Under the pieces are notes generated by a model, which ran no database searches, was not told the DNA's origin, and was given only the letters and a program-made list of their open reading frames with translations. From positions 124,001-188,000 of the forward strand of contig NZ_KB899810.1 in assembly GCF_000378425.1 (NCBI RefSeq): 64,000 bases of DNA, given 5' to 3'. Source of the stretch: Cohnella laeviribosi DSM 21336. Lineage in GTDB: Bacteria; Bacillota; Bacilli; Paenibacillales; Paenibacillaceae. Position 1 is the stretch's first letter. The number at the start of each line of letters is the position of its first letter. The position numbers and the translations under genes are program-made. Below, piece after piece: positions 25,755 through 34,129 of the stretch.

Positions 25755-26642
25755 CTACTTGCTCGCGGTTAATTTGCGGTACAGCAAACGTCCGAACCAG
25801 CGCGCGCCGAGATTGAACAGCAGCACCGTGATGACCAGCACCGCGGACGCGCCCGCCGCGATTTCCGGCGCATCGGGGGCAAGCCCTTCGCTGTTGATTT
25901 TCCAAATGTGCACCGCCAGCGTCTCCGCCGGACGGAGCGGGTTCAGCGGCGACGTCGGACTGAGCGGATTCCAATCCGTAAAGTCCAAGCGCGGCGAGCT
26001 CATGCCGGCGGTAAAGAGCAGCGCCGCCGCTTCGCCGAACACGCGGCCGGCGGCCAGAATCGTGCCGGTGACAATCGAGGGAAGCGCGACCGGCAGCATG
26101 ACCTGCGTGATCGTCCGCCAGCGGGAAATGCCGAGCGCCAACCCCGCTTCCTTCTGCTCGCGGGGAACGCTGCGCAGCGATTGCTCGGTAATGCGCACCA
26201 TCATCGGCAGGTTGAATACCGTCAGCGCGAGCGCGCCGGAGAGCAGCGAAAAGCCGAGCCCGAACCGGTTGACGATGACGAGCAGTCCGAACAGGCCGAT
26301 GACGATGGACGGAAAAGAGGACAGAACCTCGACGATAAGCCGGACAAAGGCGGTGAAGCGGTTCTCTTTCGCATATTCGCTCATATAAATGCCGGCGCCG
26401 AGACCGAGCGGAATCGTGATGATCATCGTCAGAACCAGCAAAAACAGCGAGTTGAACAGCTGCGGCCCGATGCCCCCGCCTGCCTTGATGGTCTGCGGCG
26501 GAGACGTCAGAAAGTCGAAGCTGATATGACGAAGGCCGCGGACGAGCAGGTAGCCGAGCAGCCCGGCGAGCACCGCCAAGATAAGAACGGCAATGGCCAC
26601 GATAACGCCCGTGGCGATCCGGTCGACGGTTTTGGCTTTCAC
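25755..26642 (-). CDS. pstA: Phosphate ABC transporter permease PstA
   Basis: The protein has 295 aa from the GTG at 26642, whose GTGA overlaps the pstC stop and has AGGAGG 8 nt upstream; the longer in-frame ATG at 26723 lies inside pstC. Six membrane segments and the EAA loop (QKEAGLALGISRWRTITQVMLP, ~180-200) are visible. It forms the channel with PstC. Confidence 0.94.
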   Translation of the reverse strand: MKAKTVDRIATGVIVAIAVLILAVLAGLLGYLLVRGLRHISFDFLTSPPQTIKAGGGIGPQLFNSLFLLVLTMIITIPLGLGAGIYMSEYAKENRFTAFVRLIVEVLSSFPSIVIGLFGLLVIVNRFGLGFSLLSGALALTVFNLPMMVRITEQSLRSVPREQKEAGLALGISRWRTITQVMLPVALPSIVTGTILAAGRVFGEAAALLFTAGMSSPRLDFTDWNPLSPTSPLNPLRPAETLAVHIWKINSEGLAPDAPEIAAGASAVLVITVLLFNLGARWFGRLLYRKLTASK

Positions 26643-27571
26643 CGCTTCGCCCTCCTTTCCAGCAGACGAACGATAAATACGAATACGAAGGTCATCAAGA
26701 GCAATATCAGGGCAAGGCTCCACAACGCGTTGTTATGGGCGGAGCCGAGCGTCGTATTGCCCATCGAAAGCGTGATGATGCTGGTGAGCGTAGCCGCCGA
26801 TTCGAAGAGCGAGTCCGGAATATGCGGCGCATTGCCGATCACCATCTGCACCGCCAGCGCTTCCCCGAACGCACGCGCGATGCCGAGAACGATGCCGGTC
26901 AGCAGGGAAGGAAGCGTCGTCGGCAAAATGATGCGGGAGATCGTCTGCCAGCGCGTCGCGCCGAGCGCATAGGACCCTTCCTTCAGCCCGCTCGGCAGGC
27001 TGCGCAGGGCGTCGGTGGCGATCGTCGTCACCGTCGGCAAAATCATGATCGACAGCACGATGGACCCCGCCATAATGCCGATGCCTTGGCCCGGAAACGT
27101 ATGGCGCAAAAACGGCACGATGACCGACAGCCCGACAAAACCGTACACGACGGAAGGAATTCCCGCGAGCAGCTCGATGGCGGGCTGAAGCACCGTTCTG
27201 CCCAGCTTCGGCATCATTTCCGTCATGAAAATCGCCGCGCAGAACCCGAGCGGCGCCGCGATCGCCGCGGCAAGCAGCGAGGTCGCGAACGAGCCGTACA
27301 GAAACGGGAGCGCGCCGTATAACGGCTGTTCGGCATCCGGGTCCCAGACTTTGCCGAACAGCATCTCGCCCACGCCGACCCCGCCGGACACAAACGGCGT
27401 CAGTCCGCGGACGGCGATGAAATAAACGATCGAGAAGATCGTCACAATGAGCACAAGAATGCAAACATACACGTACGCCTTGCCTCGCCATTCCTCGATG
27501 CGGTGCTTCGGGAACGGTTTCGAAGCCTGGACAGCCGTGTCTCGTTTAACCTCTTTATAGGACAAATTCAT
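26639..27571 (-). CDS. pstC: Phosphate ABC transporter permease PstC
   Basis: The protein has 310 aa with six membrane segments. The EAA loop reads LKEGSYALGATRWQTISRIILP (~195-215). The long N-terminal part before the first membrane helix is usual for PstC. Its Shine-Dalgarno AAGGAGAGG lies 5-6 nt before the ATG but inside a 10-bp hairpin (27576-27602), so translation may be restrained. Confidence 0.94.
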   Translation of the reverse strand: MNLSYKEVKRDTAVQASKPFPKHRIEEWRGKAYVYVCILVLIVTIFSIVYFIAVRGLTPFVSGGVGVGEMLFGKVWDPDAEQPLYGALPFLYGSFATSLLAAAIAAPLGFCAAIFMTEMMPKLGRTVLQPAIELLAGIPSVVYGFVGLSVIVPFLRHTFPGQGIGIMAGSIVLSIMILPTVTTIATDALRSLPSGLKEGSYALGATRWQTISRIILPTTLPSLLTGIVLGIARAFGEALAVQMVIGNAPHIPDSLFESAATLTSIITLSMGNTTLGSAHNNALWSLALILLLMTFVFVFIVRLLERRAKR

Positions 27572-27575
27572 GCAC

Positions 27576-27620
27576 GCCTCTCCTTCAACGGCAAGGAGAG
27601 GCCCACCAAGGTTGCCTCTC
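27576..27620 (-). promoter_or_regulatory. Two mutually exclusive hairpins in the pstS-pstC leader
   Basis: Three segments lie in the gap. In message order they are C (27620-27614, GAGAGGC), B (27602-27593, GCCTCTCCTT) and A (27585-27576, AAGGAGAGGC). B can pair with A (10 bp, which hides the pstC ribosome site) or with C (7 bp, which frees it). No T-run follows, so this is not a terminator. It may set the low PstC:PstS ratio, act as a stability hairpin at the pstS 3' end, or switch. Confidence 0.6.
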
Positions 27621-27658
27621 GCCGCATCAATATAGATCGGTGTATAGGTGTCGGGAAA

Positions 27659-28615
27659 TTATTTTTGCGTAACGTTGCCGTTCGCGTCGCGAGCGATTTG
27701 CATGCTCGTGATCGGAATGAAATTCAGTTCCTTCACGTCGGCATTTTGAATTTCTTCGCTCATCATGTAGTCAAGGAACGCTTTGACTACGGGCGTCGGC
27801 TCGCCTTTCGTGTACATGTGCTCGTAAGCCCAGACCGGATATTTGCCCGACGTTACATTTTCGACCGTCGGCTCCACGCCGTCATATTTCAGCACTTGAA
27901 CCGTGTCGTCCAGGTAGGACAGCGCCAGGTAGGCGATCGCGCCGGGGGTTTCGGCTACGAGCTTTTTCACCGTGCCGGAGGAATCTTGCTGGATCGAGCC
28001 CGGCAGGTCTTCCGTTTTCGTTCCCAGAGCGTAGTTTTCGAACGTCTTGCGCGTGCCGGAGCTGCTCGGACGGTTGATGATGACGATCTTTTGATCCGCG
28101 CCGCCCACATCTTTCCAGTTCGTGATTTTGCCGGTGAAGATGTCCACAAGCTGCTGCTTCGTCAGGTTGTCGACGCCGACTTTCGGATGGGCGACCGCCG
28201 CCATCGCCACGACGGCGACTTGATGGTCGACCAGTTCTTTTGCTTTCGGAGCGTCCGCGTCTTTGAACTTCTCTTCGGCGAAGATGTCCGAGTTGCCGAT
28301 ATCCGCCTGGCCTTCGGACACTTGCGTCAGGCCCGTTCCGCTGCCGCCGCCTTGGACTTGAACCGTGATTCCGCTGTATTTGCTGTCGGCCATAAACTTT
28401 TGCGCAACTTGTTCGACAAGCGGCTGCAGCGCCGTAGAACCGGTTGCCAGAATCGATCCGGTCAGCTTTTCTTCGCTCGGGCTGGCCGATCCGGAAGCCG
28501 ACGGGCTTTCGCTCGGGCTAGCCGCGCCGTTTGCGCCGTTGTTCCCTTTGTTGCCGCAAGCGGCAAGCGTCAGGGCAAGCACAAAAGTCATCAACAATAA
28601 CAGCGATTTTTTCAT
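27659..28615 (-). CDS. pstS: Phosphate-binding lipoprotein PstS
   Basis: The protein has 318 aa. The lipoprotein signal is MKKSLLLLMTFVLALTLAAC with lipidated Cys20, followed by a Gly/Ser/Asn-rich linker with SPSES-type repeats. Phosphate-site motifs are visible: GSTALQP, the GGGSGTGL loop and RPSSSGTRKTFE. It captures phosphate outside the membrane. It is the first gene of pstSCAB1B2-phoU and is preceded by a complete PhoP box. AAGGGG precedes the ATG at a longish distance. Confidence 0.96.
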   Translation of the reverse strand: MKKSLLLLMTFVLALTLAACGNKGNNGANGAASPSESPSASGSASPSEEKLTGSILATGSTALQPLVEQVAQKFMADSKYSGITVQVQGGGSGTGLTQVSEGQADIGNSDIFAEEKFKDADAPKAKELVDHQVAVVAMAAVAHPKVGVDNLTKQQLVDIFTGKITNWKDVGGADQKIVIINRPSSSGTRKTFENYALGTKTEDLPGSIQQDSSGTVKKLVAETPGAIAYLALSYLDDTVQVLKYDGVEPTVENVTSGKYPVWAYEHMYTKGEPTPVVKAFLDYMMSEEIQNADVKELNFIPITSMQIARDANGNVTQK

Positions 28616-28705
28616 TGGAATTTGGTTCCCCTTTCCATCTCGTGCGTGTCGTTTTTTGTGGATGCGGCCGCGCCGGTCGCCGCCAACATCCCTTGCACAT
28701 CTTCG

Positions 28706-28759
28706 ATTCTATCTACCATTCGTCATTGGTATGTTTTCGTTTTGTAAACGCAGTGTTAA
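28706..28759 (-). promoter_or_regulatory. PhoP box and promoter of pstS
   Basis: Minus strand: TTAACA (28759-28754), TTTACA (28748-28743), AAAACA (28737-28732) and ATGACG (28726-28721), each separated by 5 bp, then 9 bp and the -10 TAGAAT (28711-28706). The 11-bp step and the position next to the -10 match PhoP boxes of Bacillus. The first hexamer overlaps the stop codon of the upstream chemoreceptor gene. Confidence 0.88.
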
Positions 28760-29886
28760 AATTGTCCGTTGTTCAATTGCGCCGTCAGCTTCCGGATCTG
28801 CTCGCGGATTTGGGCGGACACGCCGTTCGCTTGGCGCGAAGCTTCGGACAGCCTGGCGGCCGCCTCCAGGTTGTCGCCGCTAATTTCCCACAGCTTGTTG
28901 AACGTCGCTTCGGCCGAGAATACGCGGCGAATGCCTTCTTCCGCCCCGAGCTTGCCTTCCCGCACGGCCGAGGCCGCAGCTTCCGCGGCATCCGCCATGT
29001 CGCGCAGCTGCCGGTTGATCCGCTCGGTCGACTGCTTGGTCTGATCCGCCAGCGCCCTGACTTCCTGAGCGACGGCGGCAAAGCCGCGTCCGTGCTCGCC
29101 GGCCCTTGCCGCCTCGATCTGCGCGTTGAGGGCGAGCAGGTTGCACTGGTTGGCCAGCTCCGCAATCATCTTCGCGATGCCGAACACTTCCGCCGTCCGT
29201 TCCAGCAGCACGGCGACGGACCGGTCCTGCCGGTTGGCCGAATCGTGCCACTGCCGGAACAGGGACAACATTTGGGCCAGCTCCGCCCTCCCCTGCTCCG
29301 TCATCTCCGCAATCTGTTCGCTGCTGCGTCGGGAAAGCACGGCCGTCTCGGCGACCTTTTCCACCGCCCGGTGAATGTCCTCGATCATGCCGTCCGCATC
29401 GCGGACGGTGCGGATTTGCCGGATGGACGCTTCCCGCTGCAACATCCGCGCAATATTCAGCAAATCGCTGATCGTCAATATGCCTTCGAATTGGCCGCCG
29501 CGGGTCATGATGACGGTGTCGTACATCCGCTCCTCCTGCCTCGCCATCGCCCGGTCGATCAACTCCTGCGGAGACAGCCCGCTGTCGGCAAGAAGCGGCT
29601 CGCTGTCCATCAGCTTGGCGATCGGCTTCTCCCCGTAAAGCGACATGCCGAACAAAGAGCTGAGCGTCCGGAAAAACCGGTGCTTCATGACCAGCCCGAC
29701 CGGACGCCGATTCGCGTCGATGACGACAATGCATTCCAGCTCTTTGCGTTCCCGGAACAAGGAGACGACGTCGCCGCAGGGCTTGTCCGGAGGGACAACA
29801 GGGCAATCCCGCATCCACTCCGCCACATTCACCGAATGAACCGGGACCGCATCGTGTTCCATTTTTTCCAATACAGACAACGCCAT
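28756..29886 (-). CDS. Soluble CBS-domain methyl-accepting signalling protein
   Basis: The protein has 376 aa from the ATG at 29886 (GGGGAG 6 nt upstream); the longer in-frame start at 29952 lies in the promoter. Residues ~20-165 form a pair of CBS domains ([37 protein letters not shown]). Residues ~180-376 are an MCP signalling coiled coil with the hairpin tip [21 protein letters not shown] then [15 protein letters not shown]. No membrane segment is seen, so it is a cytoplasmic receptor. CBS pairs often bind adenine nucleotides. It should talk to CheW/CheA located elsewhere. Its promoter carries a full PhoP box. Confidence 0.9.
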   Translation of the reverse strand: MALSVLEKMEHDAVPVHSVNVAEWMRDCPVVPPDKPCGDVVSLFRERKELECIVVIDANRRPVGLVMKHRFFRTLSSLFGMSLYGEKPIAKLMDSEPLLADSGLSPQELIDRAMARQEERMYDTVIMTRGGQFEGILTISDLLNIARMLQREASIRQIRTVRDADGMIEDIHRAVEKVAETAVLSRRSSEQIAEMTEQGRAELAQMLSLFRQWHDSANRQDRSVAVLLERTAEVFGIAKMIAELANQCNLLALNAQIEAARAGEHGRGFAAVAQEVRALADQTKQSTERINRQLRDMADAAEAAASAVREGKLGAEEGIRRVFSAEATFNKLWEISGDNLEAAARLSEASRQANGVSAQIREQIRKLTAQLNNGQF

Positions 29887-29942
29887 GGCGTCTCCCCTTT
29901 TCCGCTCCCTATGTACCCTTGCCGGGAATCGTTCCCAACTTG

Positions 29943-29996
29943 ATGCTAGCAAACGGATGTCAACGGAAGGTAAATCGAAGGTTAAAGGGTTGTTAA
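29943..29996 (-). promoter_or_regulatory. PhoP box and promoter of the CBS-domain chemoreceptor
   Basis: Minus strand: TTAACA (29996-29991), TTAACC (29985-29980), TTTACC (29974-29969) and TTGACA (29963-29958), at exact 11-bp steps, then 9 bp and the -10 TAGCAT (29948-29943). This is the same geometry as at pstS. The leader to the ATG is about 50 nt. Confidence 0.85.
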
Positions 29997-30112
29997 AAGT
30001 TAGGTCTATTGGACCATCTCTGCCGAGGAACGGTGGCGTATTCGTTTTGGACGATGAGGATATATTAAAGTGGACAAACGGGGAATCGAGCCGCCATCAG
30101 GAGGAATTCCGC

Positions 30113-30526
30113 ATGAAAAAGACTGTGAAAACGGCCGTTGCGGTTTTGGCCGCCGGCGCCTTGATCTCGCTCGGCGCTTGCGGAGGAAGCACCAATCAGA
30201 ACGCCAACCGGTCGCCGAGCCCGACGGCGACTTCCACCGCTACGGAAGGCGCGGCCGGCCAAGGCGCCCAAAACATTACCGTTACGGCCACCAACTGGAA
30301 ATTCGACAAACCCGAAATCCGCGTCCGCCAAGGCGACAAAATCCATCTGACGCTCCAAAACCAGCAGGGCAATCACGGGATCGAAATTCCCGAACTGAAC
30401 GTCAACATCAAAGGCGGCGAAACGGCCACCTTTACGGCCGACAAAGCCGGAACTTACGAGTACCGCTGCTCCATTCAGTGCGGCCCGGGCCATAACGACA
30501 TGGTCGGTTCGATTATCGTGGAGTAA
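30113..30526 (+). CDS. Cupredoxin lipoprotein with a CuA-like site (COX2-like)
   Basis: The protein has 137 aa from the ATG at 30113, with AGGAGG 8 nt upstream; the open frame reaches back to 29885 but that part overlaps the divergent promoter. The lipoprotein signal ends in LGAC, with Cys22 lipidated, then a Ser/Thr/Pro/Ala linker. The cupredoxin domain (~50-137) ends with C-S-x-x-C-G-x-G-H-x-x-M, the CuA ligand pattern of cytochrome oxidase subunit II, plus an upstream His in QGNHGIEI. The two-helix membrane hairpin of COX2 is absent. It may carry electrons or copper at the outer membrane face. Confidence 0.85.
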   Translation: MKKTVKTAVAVLAAGALISLGACGGSTNQNANRSPSPTATSTATEGAAGQGAQNITVTATNWKFDKPEIRVRQGDKIHLTLQNQQGNHGIEIPELNVNIKGGETATFTADKAGTYEYRCSIQCGPGHNDMVGSIIVE

Positions 30527-30541
30527 ACGGCCCATAAAAAA

Positions 30542-30568
30542 GGGAGCATGCCGCATTGGCATGCTCCC
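30542..30568. terminator. Bidirectional terminator between convergent genes
   Basis: GGGAGCATGCC (30542-30552) pairs perfectly with 30558-30568 around a 5-nt loop. Plus-strand tail GCTGCTTTTG; minus-strand tail TTTTTTATG. It serves the cupredoxin gene and the oxidoreductase operon. Confidence 0.88.
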
Positions 30569-30582
30569 GCTGCTTTTGTCGA

Positions 30583-31749
30583 TTAAATTTCGTCCACGTT
30601 TACCCAAGTGCCGCGTTCGATCGACAGGTCGACCGCTTCCAGCACTTCCTGGCACTTGACGCCGTCCAGGAACGTCGGCGCGAACGGAGATCCCGTCGCG
30701 ATGTGTTGAACGAATTCATACACGATATGGACGAAGCCGTGTTCGTAGCCGATAATATGGCCGGTCGGCCACCAGTTCCCCGCGTATTTGTGCGAAGGCT
30801 CCGTCACCAGAATGCGGCGGAAGCCTGCCAAATCCGGCTCGTCGTCGCGGAAATACACTTCCAGTTCGTTCAGGCGCTCCAGATCCCAACGGATCGTGCC
30901 GCGGCTGCCGTGAATTTCGAACGTGTTCGCATTTTTGCGGCCGGTTGCGAAGCGGCTGGCGACAAAGATGCCCATCGCGCCGTTCTTGAAATCGGCGAGG
31001 AAAGCCGTCGCGTCGTCGACGGTCACGTCGCCCTTTTCGGACGAGCCGACGCCGCCAAGCCCCGAAGTCGAGACCGGAATCGGACGCTGCTTGACGAACG
31101 TCCGGTTATGGCCGACGACCCGGTCGAATTCCCCGATCAAAAACCGCGCGAGGTCGATGCTGTGCGCGTTGATGTCGCCGTGCGCGCCGGAGCCGGCCAC
31201 TTCCTTCTTCAGCCGCCAAGCGAGCGGCGCCTCCGGATCGACCAGCCAGTCCTGCAAATACGTCGCCCGGTAATGATGGATTTCGCCCAGCTTGCCGCTG
31301 TCGATGATCGATTTCGCCAGTTGGACGGCCGGCAGGAAGCGGTAGTTGAAGCAGATGCCGTGCTTTACGCCGGCCTTCTCGGCCGCTTCCAGCATCTCCC
31401 GCGCGTCCGCGAGGTTCAGGGCGAGCGGCTTTTCGCAGAGCACGTGCTTGCCGTTTGCGATCGCCGCCAGCGCGATTTCCTTGTGCGCGTCGCTCGGCGC
31501 GTTGATGTCGATCAAATCGATATCGTCGCGCTCCACCAGCTTGCGCCAATCCGTTTCGTAGCTTTCCCAGCCGAACCGGTCGGCGGCTTCCTTGACGCCG
31601 GTCGCGTCCCGCCCGCAAATCGCCTTCATGGCGACGTTGGCGTCCATGTCGAAGAACATGCCGACATCCTTGTAAGCATGGCTGTGGGCTTTCCCCATAA
31701 ACTTGTAGCCCACCATGCCGACGTTGATCGTTTTGGTTACGCCCACCAC
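30583..31749 (-). CDS. Gfo/Idh/MocA-family oxidoreductase
   Basis: The protein has 388 aa. The N-terminal Rossmann fold opens with VGMVGYKFMGKAHSHAYKD, and the EKPLALN motif near residue 97 carries the family catalytic lysine. The C-terminal alpha/beta domain has the GAHGDINAHSIDLARFL segment with the active-site His pair. NAD(P)-dependent oxidation of a sugar, inositol or derivative is expected. The first codon is GTG at 31749 with AGGCG about 6 nt upstream; it overlaps the end of the upstream isomerase gene by 13 nt. Confidence 0.88.
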   Translation of the reverse strand: MVGVTKTINVGMVGYKFMGKAHSHAYKDVGMFFDMDANVAMKAICGRDATGVKEAADRFGWESYETDWRKLVERDDIDLIDINAPSDAHKEIALAAIANGKHVLCEKPLALNLADAREMLEAAEKAGVKHGICFNYRFLPAVQLAKSIIDSGKLGEIHHYRATYLQDWLVDPEAPLAWRLKKEVAGSGAHGDINAHSIDLARFLIGEFDRVVGHNRTFVKQRPIPVSTSGLGGVGSSEKGDVTVDDATAFLADFKNGAMGIFVASRFATGRKNANTFEIHGSRGTIRWDLERLNELEVYFRDDEPDLAGFRRILVTEPSHKYAGNWWPTGHIIGYEHGFVHIVYEFVQHIATGSPFAPTFLDGVKCQEVLEAVDLSIERGTWVNVDEI

Positions 31750-32699
31750 ATTTCGCCTGCCTTTTCTTTAAGTATGAGCCCGTTAAGGAAATTCGCCGCT
31801 TTGCGGAATCCTTCGCCGACCGACATCAGGCTGTCCTCGTGCTCGATGCTGATCGTGCCGTCATAGCCGACCAGCCGCAGCGTGCTGATGAAATGCTTCC
31901 AGAAATCGTCGTCGTGGCCGTAGCCGACCGTGCGGAAAATCCAGGAGCGGTTCAGCTCGTCGGCATAAGGCTTGACGTCCAGCACGCCGTTCAGCGCCGT
32001 GTTGCGCGCGTCGATCTTCGTGTCTTTGGCATGCACGTGGAAAATGGCGTCGCCGAGCGCCTTGATGCACTCGATCGGGTCCATGCCCTGCCAGAACAGG
32101 TGGGACGGGTCGAAGTTCACGCCGATGTTGTCGCCGGCCTCGCGGCGCAGCCGCAGCGCCGTTTCCGTATTGTACACCAAAAAGCCCGGGTGGGACTCGA
32201 TGGCGACCTTCACGCCGTGCTTGCCGCAAAAGGCCGACTGCTCCTTCCAGTACGGAATGGCGACTTCGTTCCATTGCCATTCGAGCACCGTAAGGAAATC
32301 CGGCGGCCACGGGCACGTGACCCAGGACGGATATTGCGAGTTCGGCGATTCTCCCGGACAGCCCGAGAAGGTGATGACTGTGTCGACGCCGAGTTTTTCG
32401 GCAAGCTGCACGGTTGCGACAAAATCGTTATGGTCCCGTTGCGCAATTTCTTTATTCGGATGAAGCGGATTGCCGTGGCAGCTGAGCGCGCTGATCGTAA
32501 GTCCGCGGGATTCCACGGCGTTCTTGATGCGGGCGACGGCAGCCTCGTCGTTGACGACCGCGGCCGCGTTGATATGGGAAGTGCCGGGAAAACCGCCCGT
32601 TCCCAATTCGACCGCCTCAATGCCGGCGGACTTGGCCGTATCCAGAGCTTCCTCCAACGACTGCTGTCCGAACAGGACAAGAAAAACACCGAGTTTCAC
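31737..32699 (-). CDS. Sugar phosphate isomerase/epimerase family TIM-barrel protein
   Basis: The protein has 320 aa from the GTG at 32699 (KLGVFLVLFG), preferred because AAGGTGA lies 5 nt upstream and the barrel begins directly; the open frame extends to 32804. It has the AP endonuclease 2/xylose isomerase-like pattern: AVELGTGG early, a His in ALSCHGNP, a Glu in KVAIESHPGF, NFDPSHLFWQG for metal binding, and HVHAKD. Relatives include IolE and 2-keto-myo-inositol isomerases. It is followed by a Gfo/Idh oxidoreductase, so the pair probably acts on one cyclitol or sugar. Confidence 0.87.
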   Translation of the reverse strand: MKLGVFLVLFGQQSLEEALDTAKSAGIEAVELGTGGFPGTSHINAAAVVNDEAAVARIKNAVESRGLTISALSCHGNPLHPNKEIAQRDHNDFVATVQLAEKLGVDTVITFSGCPGESPNSQYPSWVTCPWPPDFLTVLEWQWNEVAIPYWKEQSAFCGKHGVKVAIESHPGFLVYNTETALRLRREAGDNIGVNFDPSHLFWQGMDPIECIKALGDAIFHVHAKDTKIDARNTALNGVLDVKPYADELNRSWIFRTVGYGHDDDFWKHFISTLRLVGYDGTISIEHEDSLMSVGEGFRKAANFLNGLILKEKAGEMWWA

Positions 32700-32925
32700 C
32701 AGGCTCACCTTACCTTTCTTAATGAATAAAAGCTGACGCATGGCCGGCCCCTCGGCGCCTTCCCCGGACCTTTTCCCGCAGGAAGCGCACCGCCGGACGG
32801 CCAAGCCGAATCCATCCTTAGTTTACTCGATAAATAAAGCGCTGTCATCTACGAAATCTTTAGCGTTTCAGGTGAAAAAATTAGCCGGGCACCGGGTTGC
32901 TCTCCGGCCGAAGGCGGACCGGCCG

Positions 32926-33996
32926 TTACGCAAAGGAGACGGCTTGTCCTTTTTTCGCCGATTCGTATACCGCTTCAAGAATCTGCTGAACGACGTACGC
33001 CTGCTTCGCCGTTACGACCGGCTCGCGGTCGTGCAGGATGGCGTCGATCCAGGCGCGCGCTTCGCGTTCGGCCGAATCGTTCGGCGCCGCGCTGTTCCAT
33101 TGGTCGCCAAGCGTGATTTCCTTGGTGTAGAGCTTGCCGTGCGCTTCGCCGTTGATGCGCAGGCCGTTTTTCATGTCGGCCCCCGCCTTCGTACCGCAGA
33201 GCGTCACCTTCGCTTCGTCCACGTCCAGCGTATTGAGCGCCCAGCTCGATTCGAGCCATACGGTTGCGCCGTTCTTCATCGTGATCATCGCGAAAGCGGA
33301 ATCCTCGACCGTAAACTTGGCGGGGTCCCACGAGCCCCATGCGTTGGCTTCGCTGCCTTGCTCCGCCAGCTTGCGGTACGTCGTGCCGAGCACAATGCGC
33401 GGCTCGTAGTTGTCCATCATCCACAGCGCCAAATCGAGCGCATGGGTCCCGATATCGATCAGCGGGCCGCCGCCCTGCTTCTCCAGATCGAGAAAGACGC
33501 CCCACGTCGGCACGGCGCGGCGGCGTATCGCATGCGCTTTCGCCAGGTAGATTTCGCCCAGCTCGCCCTGGCGGCAAGCCTCGTGCAGCCAGCGGCTGTC
33601 CGCCCGGAAGCGGTTCTGGTACGCGATGCTGAGCTTGCGCCCCGTCCGCTCCGACGTCTCGAGCATCCGTCTGGCGTCCTCGGACGTTTTGGCCATCGGT
33701 TTTTCGCACAGCACGTGCTTGCCCGCTTCCATCGCTTTGATGGAGATTTCCGCATGGGTGTCGTTGGGCGTGCAGACATGGACTGCATGCACGTCCGGAT
33801 CGTTCAGCAATTCTTCCACGCTGCCGTAAACCCGGGCGTCCGGCGTTCCGAATTTGGCTTTCGCTTCGTGGGCCCGTTCGGCCGACACGTCGAAGAAAGC
33901 GACGATCTTGGCTTCCGGAATTTTGGCCAGCGCGGGGAAATGTTTGCCGAAGGCGATTCCCCCGCAGCCGATCATGCCGATGTGTACGCTGCTCAT
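32926..33996 (-). CDS. Gfo/Idh/MocA-family oxidoreductase (second)
   Basis: The protein has 356 aa. The dinucleotide fold starts HIGMIGCGGIAFGKHFPAL; EKPMAKT near residue 100 holds the catalytic lysine; GPLIDIGTHALDLALWMMDN provides the Asp/His of the active site. It differs from the downstream family member, so the two are not a recent duplication. It begins a gene set with the isomerase and the other oxidoreductase (226 bp gap) and is divergent from an AraC regulator, which likely controls the set. Confidence 0.9.
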   Translation of the reverse strand: MSSVHIGMIGCGGIAFGKHFPALAKIPEAKIVAFFDVSAERAHEAKAKFGTPDARVYGSVEELLNDPDVHAVHVCTPNDTHAEISIKAMEAGKHVLCEKPMAKTSEDARRMLETSERTGRKLSIAYQNRFRADSRWLHEACRQGELGEIYLAKAHAIRRRAVPTWGVFLDLEKQGGGPLIDIGTHALDLALWMMDNYEPRIVLGTTYRKLAEQGSEANAWGSWDPAKFTVEDSAFAMITMKNGATVWLESSWALNTLDVDEAKVTLCGTKAGADMKNGLRINGEAHGKLYTKEITLGDQWNSAAPNDSAEREARAWIDAILHDREPVVTAKQAYVVQQILEAVYESAKKGQAVSFA

Positions 33997-34129
33997 AATT
34001 GTTGGCGTCCTCCTTGCCAGTCATCTGTATTCCATCTACAATGCAAAGTATAGCACGCTGCGCCCGTTTTCCCATTCTCCAATGGTGAGTGGTCATTATG
34101 CAATTTTGGCAATAGGGGGCCCTTTCGAT

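Noticed and set aside
29980..30060. PhoP control of the CuA lipoprotein from the same box
   Set aside because: The hexamers read as consensus only on the minus strand and have a properly placed -10 only toward the chemoreceptor; no fitting plus-strand -10 was found.
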